The translations under genes were made by a program, and so were the position numbers. A stretch of DNA of 64,000 nucleotides from Monocercomonoides exilis (taxonomy: Eukaryota > Preaxostyla > Oxymonadida > Polymastigidae): positions 622,501 through 686,500 of the forward strand of contig LSRY02000031.1 of assembly GCA_001643675.2 (NCBI GenBank). The letters run 5' to 3'. The notes under the pieces were generated by a model that searched no databases, was not told where the DNA came from, and was given only the letters and a program-made list of their open reading frames with translations. Of the stretch, positions 21,314 to 33,656 are shown piece by piece; within the stretch, counting starts at the first letter, position 1, and each line of letters opens with the position of its first letter.

Positions 21314-22290
21314 TGTTCCAATGTAATTATGGGTTCATGATCCCATATTTCTGAAAACAACCCATTATCTTTCCAAATATCAAAAAACATTATATCCTGC
21401 ACCATGTCCATTTTATGAACCCAATTCTCTGCTTTTATTTCCATTTTTCTGAATCGTTCAATTTTTATATTTATTCCAAGAAACTGCCACCTTCAATTGA
21501 TTTTTTCTTTTTTCTTCAATATTTTTGAATTTCATCTTTCCCAATAAATTCTGTTTGAATGAACTGCCTCATCCACTCAGCTCCTTTTGCATCTCTGGGC
21601 ATCTTCATCAAAATATTGGCTTTCATCTCGAATATCAATGCTTTCTTCACCTAATTTCAAATTTTCCTGAAAATACATATAAAGATATAAAAATATCAAA
21701 AAATAAAAAGAAATAAAAATAAAAATACCAAGAAATAATTCTGTATGCTCCAAAGCTGCACATTATTGCTTTTGCTTCATTCAGTAAAAATTGCTTCAAC
21801 TTTTCATCGTATCTCCAAAACAATATTTTTCCTGCAATTCTTTTCAGAGGAATTCTTTTTTCTTTTTTTCAAAAGAGAAATTGATTTTTGATTCAATATC
21901 CTCTGTTCTTTCTCTTTTCTGATTTTTCTTCATTTTCTACATCTTTTGACCCTCGTTTTGCTCTCTTCTATTTCATGTCAAATTTTTTCAAGCCTTCTTC
22001 TTCTTTGATGCATTCAATGTTTTCCATCAGAACTGTATTCAACTTTATTTTTCTTTTTTCTAGTTTATTTTCGAATAAATCTCGTTTCAGAGCATTCTCG
22101 ATTTGCAATCCAATGAAATTCTTCCTTTTTCAGATATTTTCTTACTCCTTCAAAAATTTCTCAATTCAGCCTTTTCTTGCCTTTAATGAACATTCACTAT
22201 TGTTTTTTGATGAATAAGAGGAGATTTGGTAATTGCCAATCGTGATTACTGCTCTTTTCCAAAAATAAGTTTTCTATATTCACATTTCCG
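21314..22290. other. upstream region of surface-protein gene, no gene seen
   Basis: AT-rich DNA with pyrimidine-rich plus strand. It should hold the promoter of the surface protein. Frames present are short and lack family signal or coherent splice sites. Confidence 0.5.
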
Positions 22291-22665
22291 CTATAGAACT
22301 GTTATGTTATTTACATCTTTATGCAATCGGAGAAGGATTTGAAGGTCTCTGTGATTAATGATCAAAATAATCCATTTTTTTGATGATTTAATAAAAATGC
22401 ATAAAATATAAATCTAAAATAATTTTCATAAAAGAAAACGTCAAACCTCAAATTCATTCTGCATTTCCGTTGTTTTTGTTCTTGGTCTGTTTTCTCTTCA
22501 GATTCGAGTCTGACAAAGCAATCATTTTTTTTGCATTTTCGGGCTAAATGCAGCATTTCTGAGGCAAATGAAATTTGTCTAAAAATAAACGAAAATAAAA
22601 GCAAACAGTAACGCAAAATATGACTTTTTCTCAGGAATCACTTGGAACGGCCTTGAATGAATCAT
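22291..22665 (-). CDS. small three-exon gene, unrecognised 82-residue basic/helical protein
   Basis: Not a family I recognise. Exons 22665-22607, 22578-22447 and 22348-22291 join in frame with donors GTTTGC and GTTTGA, the dominant donor type of this genome, and introns of 28 and 98 nt. The product starts MIHSRPFQVIPEKKSYF, has a charged middle (ESEEKTDQEQKQRKC) and ends in an amphipathic helix, LQILLRLHKDVNNITVL. A TGA two codons upstream of the ATG fixes the start. Four Cys residues lie in the middle part (RKCKKNDC and RKC). Support comes only from the coherent splice structure; a chance match is possible. Confidence 0.45.
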
Positions 22666-22683
22666 TTTTCAAAAATATGCCAT

Positions 22684-22851
22684 TTAGTTATTGATATCAT
22701 TAAGTTGGTGTAATAGCAGAGTTTCTGCAAAAATATTATTTCTTGAACAAAAGGGACAGTGAATAAAAACATTTGTGCAACATCTGTCTTCAAAATGAGT
22801 AATTTTCTGTTCATTTAAATAACTGAAACAAACTGGTGATTCCCTCTTCAT
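22684..22851 (-). CDS. short zinc-finger-like reading frame
   Basis: A 55-codon frame starting MKRESPVCFSYLNEQK and containing CPFC-x12-H near the end, which resembles half of a C2H2-type finger, preceded by a C-C pair. It lies just upstream of the 82-residue gene on the same strand, ending 18 bases before its ATG. It could be an independent small gene, a missed exon of a longer one, or a relic. I found no good splice that joins the two. Confidence 0.25.
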   Translation of the reverse strand: MKRESPVCFSYLNEQKITHFEDRCCTNVFIHCPFCSRNNIFAETLLLHQLNDINN

Positions 22852-23087
22852 CCATGTAAAAATGAAAAATAAATAAATGTTAGTCCAGGTTTCATCATGA
22901 AACAATCCTCAATATATTAAAAAAATGCAGGAAAACGGAAAAGAAAAAGTGCAGGATTTCTTATGTTATTATGGGGAATGACATATATTTTTAATTGTTT
23001 TTCTGTTATTTCCAACTTCAAAAAAATTCAACATATTTGTTAAGGATGAGTGATATCGGTATGATAAATCATTGTTATTGTTTGTTT

Positions 23088-23122
23088 GCAAAAAATAAAA
23101 TAAAATAAAATAAAATAAAATA
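23088..23122 (+). repeat. AAAAT pentamer repeat at the MITE insertion site
   Basis: About six AAAAT units immediately left of the Tc1-like element, with similar AAAAT-rich DNA on its right side (23551-23640). Such A+T repeats offer many TA targets. Confidence 0.85.
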
Positions 23123-23548
23123 CAGTCAAGCTCGGTTGTAATCACAATCCATTTTGCACGATTTTTTGTGATAATAACCGAACTTGATTATAACTGAAAC
23201 TGTTTTTTCATTGAAATTTTTTTCTGAAAAAATTTTTTAAGACGAAAAAAACAATTTTTTCAATATTTATCGAAATCCACACATTTGTTTCGATTTTTAA
23301 ATTTGCAATGTTTAAATGAAATTTTTGTTCATTATAAAGCAGAAAAAAACAACTTTCATTTTTTCAAAATTTTCAAAATAGACAGCAAAATATCCATTAA
23401 TTTTCAAAATTGTGATTATTCTCGATTTTGGTGTGATTATATCCGATGAAATTACACATAAAAAAATGCAAAATTTATTGATGCACGAAAAAATGTGATT
23501 ATTCGTGGTCTTGATTACAACATATGTGATTATAACCGAGTTTCACTG
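23123..23548. mobile_element. 426-bp non-autonomous Tc1/mariner-type element (MITE)
   Basis: Terminal inverted repeats of about 24 bp begin CAGT: left CAGTCAAGCTCGGTTGTAAT, right (reverse complement) CAGTGAAACTCGGTTATAAT, three mismatches over this span. A TA dinucleotide flanks each end (23121-23122 and 23549-23550), as expected for Tc1/mariner/pogo insertion. Internal copies of a GTGATTAT-type motif occur (near 23410-23440 and 23490-23510). It contains no transposase frame, so it would need help in trans. Confidence 0.85.
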
Positions 23549-23639
23549 TAAAATAAAATGAAAAAAAATAAAATAAAAAAATAAAATAAAAAATAAATAT
23601 AAAAAAAATAAATATAAAAAAATTAAAAAGATCCAAACA

Positions 23640-26148
23640 AATAGTAGTGTTTTCATTCTCTGAATTGGATATATCTTCAAATTGTCTCCTTTTTCTTCTT
23701 TTATTCTTTTTTTTCTGATCAGAAGTTAATAAACCTTCCTCTTCGAATATACGACTGATTTTATTTCTGTGAAACATAATTATCTGCATTTCTTTTTTTT
23801 TAAAGATATGGGTGATTTTTTTTGATATCATAAAAAATTCCGACGTTTGATCAAAAAAATTTTTCATTAAGGGTTGGGTTGATTAGAAAAAATTTTTGTA
23901 AAATAATGAGAAAATATAGTTCAACATATTATTATTATTAATTATTTGTTGATACATATTTGTTTTCAGTTGTTTTTGTAACTTATTTTGAAAAAAAAAA
24001 AAAAATTATTCGAAAATATCGAAACTGAAAAAAACAGAACAAAAAAAATGTTCTCTTGTATTATAAACATGAAAACAATAAAAACAATACGAAATCAATC
24101 AATTTTTTATATATTAATAAGTTTTATGATGTTATTGTAAAGAATTATTAATTTTTATTTTTAAGATCTTAAAACTTTTGTTTTAAAAAGAACAATTTTC
24201 AATAATAAACATTGAAAAATATGATGGAAACACATAATATTTGTAGAATAAACTATTGTTTATTGTTAATAATTGTTTTTAAATTAATAATTCTGGAAAT
24301 TAGTTATTCAAATTAATTGATCAAAGCTATTGAAAAAAAATACAAAGAAATTATGAATAAATAAATAGAAATACAAATATTTCTGTTTCAGATACAACAA
24401 AATGTTTTGATGAACAGCTGGCTTTATTTCTTAACTATTATCCACCTCTTAGGAATCGCCTTCATTGTTCACTGAGTCCCACTTTCATTGTTTCTCTTTC
24501 AGCTGATCCGCTTTTCGCTCGATGCTCCTTTTTAACACAAACTTCGCAATAACCCCTTTCATATGTGACTGCGGAGGCAGCAAAAAGGGAGTGGGTATCT
24601 GGATCATTGCACTTTCGCTTCAGCATCCTAGTTACAGTCATTTATCCTCATCAATTCTCCATCCACTTTTGCGAAACTCGCATTCCTCTTGCTATCATCC
24701 CTTTGAGGTGTTTAAGCTTCTCTCATTTGCTGTTTTCTACAAACCCAGAGCAGAATTCGTATTGAAATCTTCAAACTTCACAATCATTATGCTCTCATAA
24801 GTCTGGCGATATCCAGCTTGCTCTTGTCAGCGGTGTGAGCGAAGAGTTGCAATGTTGTGCATCAACTTCAACCTCACGCCTCCACTTTATCATCTTCTGC
24901 TGTTCCAAGCTGATATTCTGCTGACAAAATATATGCTTCTCTATCTGCCAGTTCGGCTCCGCGCTTGTCCACCTGGGACCCACATCCACAGCCGTCCTAC
25001 ACATCAACCACCAGAGTTGCCTTTCCAATATTCGAATTAAATCTGTTTAGAAAAATATTGTTCTTGATGGCTTTAACTCTGCCAGCTCGCTGATGTTCAT
25101 TTCTCAATTTCTGTCACATCTTTTCACATTATTCAAACTCTTTTGCACGGTCTTCCCTCTTCTCCATCCTTTTCGGATCTCTTGCTTTTATCTCCTGACT
25201 CTTTTCTCCAACAGAGATGCATCTGAACCTCAACTCCAAGCTCCATTGTTTTCGAAAAGAAAATCTGCCAGACAGCTTCTTTAGCATGTTCTACTCTCTT
25301 CGACGACCATTTTGCTGAACCAGCTCGTCATCAACACGCTTTATCATTTCAAAAAAAAACCCAACGGATCTCGCAAATTTTGCTGATACTCTGAAAAAGC
25401 TTTCCACATTTTGTGTATAACAGTGGTGCTTATATAATTGCACCTCGGCTTCACTTGAAGCCTGCTCGGTAAACAGAGAATATCCACAGTATTCACAAGG
25501 CTCTATCAACAACTGGTCAGAAATGAACATACGAGTAACCACATTTGAAACACAAAATTAAAAGGAATACATTCGCAAATTGGATTTTCTTCTTATCATT
25601 TTCCAGAGTAACACAGCAGTCACAGTCTTCTCAGTTAAAGGAAGCATGTGCCCCCAACAGCTGTTTGTTCGCCAATAACAAGGCAGCTGCAATCAGTTAT
25701 TGTTATCAAAATGGAAACAACATACAGTCATATGCCTGAATGTTCAACCTTTTTTCACTCTGATGGTTAACAGGAATTCCAGCTTTTTTCTTCATATGGC
25801 TCCTCATTTATAGATATGCCCTTCACTGCGTGGATGATCAGTGCCTTTCCCTTCTTTTCGTTGTTGATCTCTTTATAAATCAGGAAAAATCCACAGACAG
25901 AATGATTCAAATAAATAACAATTGCACCTTTCTCAGTAGTAGTATTACGTTCTGGCTCTTCTTCGTCTTCTGTTCCAGCTTCTCCCATTTTCCAGTTAAC
26001 TTCTTTCTTTTTTATCTCTTCAATTTTTTTCAATCCGATTTCCATTCATCATTCATTGTAAAAACAACTCTTTTCGTCTCTTTCTCTTAATACTCATCAT
26101 TAACTTATAAATCTTTTTCGCATTATTATCTGTTTCATTTCTTCAGAA
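23640..26148. other. gene-poor AT-rich region with faint relics
   Basis: Mostly AT-rich DNA to about 24480, then a GC-richer stretch (24480-25750) with short broken frames on both strands. That composition shift suggests decayed coding sequence, but I can assign no family. The 35-bp segment 23803-23837 recurs inverted at 46105-46139 with one mismatch. Confidence 0.4.
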
Positions 26149-26370
26149 ATGAACATCATCTTCATTTCAATTATTATTTCTTGTGCACATGCGAAAAATA
26201 TAGAAATTCAATCAGTTCAAGTGAACGATGATGACGATGAAGGTGTGTGATATGTTTTTTCAGCACAAGAAGAAAAAGACGAAGAAGAAGAAGAAGCTAG
26301 CAAATTGAATAATGAAAAACAAATTCGCACTTTAACTTGGCATTTTCTCAGAATGTTTCAGTTCTTTTGA
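26149..26370 (+). CDS. possible small secreted acidic protein (66 residues) with a 21-nt intron
   Basis: The first exon (26149-26242) encodes a convincing signal peptide, MNIIFISIIISCAHA, then an Asp-rich stretch. It runs into a stop unless GTGTGTGATATGTTTTTTCAG (26243-26263) is removed. The second exon (26264-26370) continues in frame with a Glu-rich segment and ends HFLRMFQFF. A 21-nt intron would be shorter than any other seen here (28-30 nt). Alternatively these are the 5' exons of a decayed surface-protein gene. Low confidence. Confidence 0.28.
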
Positions 26371-26632
26371 AATACAACTCTTTTCTTCATCTTTTTCTTT
26401 TGTTGTTCTTTCAAAAAAGATAAGTTTTCCGAATTGTCATCTTCTCCTTTTTCTGCAGTTGAAAATGTGCTTTTATTGTGAAACACATCTGCGAAGCTTT
26501 CAAATTGAACAGCCTGCCGATCAAAAGATAGATCATCTCAAATTAACAGCATCTTCATTACACAACAAAAAAATGCGATTCTGTATTCTCCCTCATCCAC
26601 ACATTCCTCTGCTTCGCTCCACTTTTGAAGTT

Positions 26633-27703
26633 TTATTCGCTTTCAATCTTTTTCTTCTTCCGATACGAGGCAAATGCCTTCCGCTTCTTCTCAGCCTGCT
26701 CCAGCGCCTTCTTCTGCTCGTCTTCGAACTTTGACCGCTTTTTCTTTGAGTTTTCTTTCTCTTCCTCTAGCAGCTCCTCTCTCTTCTTCACTGCCTCATT
26801 CTTCTGCATCTTCTCCATCTTCGGCTATATCGCTTTCTCCAACTCAATTCGTTCGATGTGGTTTGGAATAGCCGACAATTTTGGCTCAGGAAAGCACATT
26901 GACGAAGAAGGAACGGGATGCAATATTTAATTGGTGAAAGTTGGGGTATAGGTGGAAGATGGAGATATAGATAACTTTGAAAAAAGATGTGAAAGTGATG
27001 GTGATGAAGAATGTGAAGCATTATCAATATGATAGAAATCAGATGGAATTTGTGAGGATAGAGAAGAAGGTTATGATGATGATAAAGAAGAGGAGGAAGG
27101 AGAAGAAGAGAAGGATGCTGATCTAGTTGATTGGAGCGTTGACTGAAGAGTCTGATTTGGTCCATTTAACGTTGTGTTAATAGCATTTTGCTGATTAAAA
27201 GGCAAGCTTATAATTCTTTCTGCTTCTCTTTCTCTTTCTTCTCTCAGATTCTTTTCTTTTATTCGCCTCAATCTTTCGTCAAATTTCATTCTCGCCTTCG
27301 TTCATTGCTCCTTTCACTTCATTCCATCTTTCACTTTCTCCGCTATCCACTTGTCATCAAAAAGCGCAATGTGACATATAGATATCAGAATCAGTATTCT
27401 TTCTGGTGTCAGCAACGAATTTGGCGAAAGAAAAACTGTATTCTTTTTCTCCTCTTTCCTCCTCTTCATCCCTTCCAATGAAGCATGAATGCTGCTTTGT
27501 GGAGCCTTTGTGTGTTTGCTGGAACTTTGTGGAGAAATCAACGAAGAAATCTGAGGGGAAGATGAAGACGATTCCTGTGATTGAGAATTAGATGGGCTTA
27601 ATGCTTTGTTTGCAATTGTGTTCTTTGATCCGAAGGAATAATCTTCGTCTTCTTGGAACAGAACCATGTCATCCTTGCTGCATTTCTTCCTTTTCGCTGT
27701 CAT
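26633..27703 (-). pseudogene. decayed gene for a charged coiled-coil protein
   Basis: Minus-strand frame 27703-27314 starts MTAKRKKCSKDDMVLFQEDE and has a Ser/Gln-rich middle and a helical end (IALFDDKWIAEKVKDGMK). It is followed after a stop by 27289-27071 (RLRRIKEKNLREERERE, then Ser runs) and, after frame changes, by 26818-26633, a Lys/Glu coiled coil starting MEKMQKNEAVKKREELLEEE. A 44-nt GT-AG excision would join the first two in frame, but its donor (GTGAAA) is not the usual type, and the later breaks need two more shifts. I judge it a pseudogene, though a real spliced gene for the first two parts is possible. No family recognised. Confidence 0.4.
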
Positions 27704-27979
27704 TTTGTCTTTTCCTTTGGATCACTGAAAAACGTTTTGTTGCTCTGGAAAAAGAAGAAGAAGATGATGAAATCACTGAATACGTGTAACGAGCATGCCT
27801 GCCTTTCAACGAAGCTGACTTCTATGCTTCAGAATTGCTGCAATTCAGCTAGCTCAGCTCGCTTTTCCATCTCTCTTCTTCCTCTTTTTCTTCGACACAA
27901 AATTGCTCATTTCCTCTTTCATTTTTCCTCATTGCATTCTCCCCTACTGCTTCTGCTTCCTGCTTTTTAACAATTTAGC

Positions 27980-29630
27980 ATTTGGGAGAAAATTTTTGAA
28001 AAAGCACCACAGATCAAAAAACATCACCCATTACAGTTAAAGAAATTCAATATTTTGAATGAAAATTTATTCAAACTCTTTATAATTAATCACAAATTGA
28101 CTTTTTTATCAGAATATGTCTTTAAAAAATTTTTTGATTTAAAAACATATTTGGATCAAAATGAATTTGTTTTAACCACTTGAATACGTTTTCTTCACTA
28201 AAAGAACGCTCAACAAAATAAGATAATTGAAGCGAAATACGTTACTGAAAATTTCCTTTGGATAAGAAGGATGAAAGTGCTTGAATTCGTATCAACACAA
28301 TGTCTTTATATCTCCAAGCTTTTGATGTCTTGAATTTGAGCAATATCAAACAAATCGCTTTAATTATAACATATTCAATCAAATCATTTTATCAGGAGTT
28401 AAATTATGGAATCCAAGAATATTTTCAGAGATTATTGCATTTTTTACGTGTTGCACAATTCTGAAGTGGAATTTAATCGAATGGTAATTATCTGCTGTTC
28501 TCTGTCATTAATGCGGGCAGCTGGAAACTTAAATGTCACAACAGATCTTTGCGTTTCTTGTCAAGATTCGATTTTCCTTTTTTATTTTCAAAACGGAACA
28601 GCATGCCATGAAATCTTGAGTATATTTCTCATAAAGAACAGTCGTCGTTCCTGTCTTGTTTTTTCTTCATATGGTCTGGCCAATGCAGTGCTGAGAGATC
28701 ACACTTTATGAATCTTACAGTTTTCTCATCGGACAATTTTTAATAATCAGAAAAGAGCAAAAGCTAACCAATTAATTACTATGCCTTGAATTTCATTTTA
28801 CGCAAAACTACAAAAAATTCTTTTTTCTTGTCAAAGGCATTCAGTCATTCGAAGTCAAAAAATGGAACTCCTTCATCTAATCATCAATGGATGCATTTGA
28901 ACAACCGTCTCTCATGATAATTAAAGGTCACTGGAACAGGAAAAAATAGACATGCGATTGTTGAATGTTACTCATGGAAATAGACGCTCTTCAAAATCAG
29001 AGTTTGCGTTAGCACAAAAAATAGTAATAATGGAACGTTGCAGATAACACACGAAAATCAGATAATAGCTTTTTCAGCAGTTTTGATGTTTTTATTATAT
29101 TCAAAAAGCAATTCATCACAAAGGTTTTTTTTTTATTTTCTTTCTCTTTTTTATTTTTAAGTTGCATTTATTGAGATTGTTAGAAGAATCTCCAGAATTC
29201 TGCTCCAAGGAAGAGAAAGAAGAACATACACATACACAGGAGCCTGGAAAAGTGGACAATGAACGAAGAGTCATTTTATTCATTGGAACAAACTATCGAA
29301 AATATGATGAACTGCAGTCGCAATGAAAGAACATGTGAAATGGGCTTGCGTTCGAAGCGAAAGAGATAAGTTGTCGTGAAAGGAAGAATTTTCGGAAGAC
29401 AATTAAGAGGTCTCTTCTCCCACAGAAGACACGGAATTTATTGAAAATCCAAATTTTCTTCAAGCAGAGCCACATAAAGATCTTATGCATTCGTCCACTG
29501 CGAATCTAGATAGCCTTGAAACGCTATATGCAAAGCAAATAATATCCCAAACATTTTTTCCCAGTGGTTGAAGAAAAGCAGTTATGCATTTTGCATCTCA
29601 CTGATCAACAGACAAAACATCTTTCTCGGT
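27980..29630. other. gene-free interval
   Basis: AT-rich sequence with only short frames. One plus-strand frame (28406-28711, about 100 codons) has no recognisable motif. No RNA gene or repeat noticed. Confidence 0.45.
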
Positions 29631-29634
29631 AAAA

Positions 29635-31294
29635 ATGCTCCAATCGCTACAAACTCATCTTAAGGCTCTGTTTGCCAAACCGAGTATAAATGCAGTTATG
29701 CTTCAACTGAAGGCAAATGTCCGTTCTCATCCCTTTCTCTTCTCTTCTTTTCTCCAACTCTCCAAAAGCACATCGAACCTTCTACCTTTCTTCTCCTTCA
29801 ACACATTCATTTCGATCATTCATGACTTCATCATCTTCATCCTATTCCTCATCTTTTTCCTACTCTTCTCTAGTAGTGACCAGTCTCTCTTTCCACCCCA
29901 CCCCATCGTTCTGAGATTGCCATGATGAGCCGCATAAGAACAATGCACTGTCTACTCCACCGGATCTATCTCAACCGCTGTGCACAAATAGCTGCTGCTT
30001 CTGGTGCTTCACGTCCTTCTTCTTCTTTTTCCTCCATCTCGTTACGTGGATTGTTTCACAACAAATTCCTGACAGGGGAAGAGCTGCAGATGAGGAGGAT
30101 GAGGCAGCAATTCGGAAGAAGAAGGAAAAGACAATATTTTGTTCTCCCACCAGATGTGTTTGAGGCGCTGCAGCTGTTTGCAGAGTTTCGGATGGTGGAG
30201 CGGTATTCGGAGAATCTGGAGAAGAGGAAAGGAGAAAGAGAGGGAGCGAAGGAAAGAGAGAGAGAAGCAAGGAACGAGAGGAGAGAGGAGAGAAGAATAA
30301 GAGAAATGATTAAGATGAGGAAGGAGTTGAAGCCTGAAAATGATGTAAAGAATAATGATGATCAAAATGAAAATAAATTAAAAACAGAAGAAAACGAGAG
30401 TTTATCATTGATGAGAAGAAATTCTTTGAAGGAAACGAAGAAAAATGAAGAAAATGAAGTTTTTCATATAGCTCCATCTTCAGCCATGAAGACAGGAGAA
30501 GAAAGATGAGACACAAACAGAGATAAAAACTGCTTCGGCTGATGAAACTGCAGGAAATACAGAAAAAGAGGGATGAGAAAGAAGAGAAAGAGAGGAGGCG
30601 GAAGAAGAAAGAAGAGCGAGAGCGCAGGAAAATGGAGAAAATGGCGAAGAAGATAGAGGAAAAAGACAAGAATCTGTTTAGCAGCATCCAGGAAATATTA
30701 CAATCACACCTTGGGTCAGGCACACAGATCAACCAGAAAGAGAACAAAATGGCAAGCGATGTGCCACAAGAGGCGAAAGAAAGCCAAACGCCAATTTTGA
30801 CAAGAGAGCTGAAATCGGACAGCGAGCTGAATGATTTAGCAAATTCCGACATAGAATATTTGAGCGATGAACTGGATGTGCCTTGCCGTTATGAGCGTAT
30901 CAAAAGCGAGGAAAACGGGCAATTTGTGTGGAAGATGCGAAAAGTGCCTGTGTATGCGGCAGTCGACACGAGGCAGACGAGAACGTGGTTGAATCTGATG
31001 AGTGCGCTGAAGAGTGGGCTGAGGCAGAACAGTGCAGAATTGCGAAGAGGAAGCATAAGTGACTCACAGAAAGGGAAGGAAAGGAGAAGGGAAAGTTTCA
31101 CCTCTGTTGTTTCAGAAGGAGAAATGGATAAGAACCTTTTGTCAGAGCTGCATGCATGGGAAAAGAGATGAGCTGTCTTTCTCAAAGTTGGCGTCTGACT
31201 TCACATCTCAGAATTCAATGGTGATGGATCTGATGCAGAAACACCCTGCCCTCAATTTTGTTGCGCCTTTTGATTCATCTGCTGATTTTTTTTA
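29635..31294 (+). pseudogene. decayed unrecognised gene, copy 1 (paralogue of 41740-44530)
   Basis: Two main frames: 29922-30509 (HCLLHRIYLNRCAQIAAAS, FVLPPDVFEALQLFAEFRMV, then a Glu/Arg coiled coil) and 30542-31171 (EKMAKKIEEKDKNLFSS, SDELDVPCRYERIKSEENGQ, VPVYAAVDTRQTRTWLNLM), with homology to copy 2 continuing to APFDSSADFF near 31294. Upstream, a frame change separates the Ser-rich N-terminal part. Compared with copy 2, about 850 bp are missing between ACAAACAGAGA and CTGCTTCGGCTGATG (near 30522-30534), and stops fall at that join. The parent protein was probably over 600 residues with coiled coils. No family recognised. Confidence 0.6.
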
Positions 31295-31319
31295 ACTGAA
31301 AATACAAATATTGATCTGC

Positions 31320-33082
31320 ATCCTCTTTCTCACTGCAAATTACTATTCATCATCTGCTTCTTCTCCTTTCATTCTCTTGAGATCTTTACCACCGCCACCG
31401 TAGATCATTCAATGAGCACATTACGCTTATGGCTTCAACATCTCATTCATCTTCGACAACAACTGCTTCTTCTGCTGAGAGAGAAGACATTGAGCTGGAG
31501 AGCTGAGTTCTGAATGCGTTCTTACAGTGTGTATGAAGGAGGTCAAAATGAAAGAAGAAGAAGAAGAGAAGAAGGTAAAGAATGATATAAAGGGATATGA
31601 TGGATTTGTAATAAAATTCTGTGAGTCTTTCGATTGAGAATGAAGCAAAGGTGAAATATCAATGTTCTCTGCAAGTCAAAGATTTACAGAATTTTGCGTA
31701 CCTATTAATCATCCGATTCTTATCACCGCATCCGAGTGCTGGAAGAAGAATGCGAAATCATTGACTTTGTTTGATAATGTCCAATCAAATGAAGTTTTTG
31801 CTCCACTTCCAAACACTTCTCCTCTTGCTCTGCTAGCGGCTTATTCAATCTATGAAGAATTTATTGCTTTCCCCGAAATATTTTCGATCTTTTTTTCGGT
31901 AATTCTCATAGACATTGGAACCCTATGAGCCACATCCTCACCATTGATTAAATATCTGACTCTTCACTATCTTCTTTTTTATCTTGTTTGGAGTGCTGGT
32001 CAGACTGTATCATTCGCACCGTCTCAACGCAGATGCTCATGAGGCAGCTCATCATTTGCTCCTCTTACAGACGTGTATGTTCAACGCAAGTGGAACGACG
32101 TGTTGTTGGAGATGATTAAAGTTGAGAAGAAGTAGATGAAGGAGAAAAATTCGACGAGGTGCATTTTATGTAAAGCACATGTGTTTCATAATGATGATAA
32201 AAAGCTGATTGTTTTTATAAAAAAAGTCGGATCTTGTGTGGATGCAACAACATTATCCGAAATAATATCATTACAAAGATAATTTCAAGATTTTCTTTCT
32301 TATTAACTTATTATTGTTAACTTTAAATAACTGTATTTTTCCAACACCTTTTTTAATCCAAGTTTCATTCTTTTAAAAAGATATTTCTTTTGTTATCAGA
32401 AATACATCCAATATTTTCTAGTCATTTGCAATAAAGTTCTATTGCAGATAATATTGCACTCTTTTGAATGAAGATAAGAAAAATTATTGGAAATAAAAAA
32501 TGTGAAGCTTATTGTTTCGATAAAGCATATTGAAATCAATTTTGTTTAAAATAAAAAGGAATTTTGTTGGTTTTTACATTGTGCAGTGAAATCAAAACAG
32601 CAATTCTTTTGATAGAGATGTGAAAGAAGAAAAACCAAGGTTAATTTGTTCGAATGATTTAGCTTTTTTTGATAAATTTTTCGTTGTTCATTGTATGATA
32701 AATGAAATCAAGGAAGTTACTGTCTGTAGATATTCATGAAAATAATGTAGAATAACACACAAAAGGAATAACAAAATTTTTTAATAATGATTATTGTGAT
32801 TTAAATCAAAAACATGATTTATTGTGGGACAGATCAGACTAAAAAAAAGTGATTTTTCAAAAATTTTCACCCATTTATATTCTTCATCTGAAACGACATT
32901 TCCTGACAATTGTTATTCTTTGAAGAATAAATAACAAAAGATGTTCTTCTTTTATCTTCTATCTCCAAATGGACCATTCAATCAACGATTCTTTTTGATG
33001 TTCCATCTTTTCCAATTTTGAAAAGAATTCTTATGTTCAATTCTTTTTTCACTTTCTCTTCCTCCTTCATAACCTTATGAGC
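31320..33082. other. gene-poor interval with short broken frames
   Basis: GC-richer scraps to about 31930 (for example a 31662-31928 plus-strand frame) give way to AT-rich DNA. Nothing assignable. Confidence 0.4.
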
Positions 33083-33656
33083 TTAATAATGCTCCTCCCT
33101 CCTCTTGTCCAGCTTCTTTTCCATGTTCACCCTAATCTTCCCTCTCCTCTTCCTTTTCCTGCTCTGCGCTGCTTCAATCAATTTCAGCTTCATTTTCCTT
33201 TGTTTCTCAGTTGTAAGCGAAATGATTTTTGAATACTGGTTGAACAAAGATGTCTCCATACGCCTATACCCATTCCTTTTCATGCTCTTCCTTAAGGTCG
33301 TCCAACAGAATTCCATGTAGTTCTTAGAGAATTGTTTATGCTTTCGTCCACCATCTTTAAACTTGTGCTCTTTGAATTGAGACTTCTGCTTTTTTTTTTC
33401 ATTCTTTATTTATTCTCACCAATGAATATTATTTTCTTCTTGTCTGCCCTTCTTCACTCCACTCTTCTCCTTTGTTCTCTTGCGCTTTCTGCCTCTGCTC
33501 CTTATGGAACTCTTTCCACACTTTCTCTCTCCACTTCCTCGAAAAAATCATCTTGCTCATCTTCATTTCCCTCAATTTAGCTTTCATCTCTTCAAGATTC
33601 CTGTATAGCTTTATCCTTATTTCACGTGTATTCTTCCACTTTCTGCTCTTCTTCAT
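33083..33656 (-). pseudogene. relic of a basic coiled-coil coding sequence
   Basis: Two minus-strand frames (33656-33429 and 33316-33083) encode Lys/Arg/Glu-rich helical segments, e.g. SRKWREKVWKEFHKEQRQKA and KLIEAAQSRKRKRRGKIR. They are in different frames with stops between them. Probably a decayed gene near the left end of the large transposon. Confidence 0.3.
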
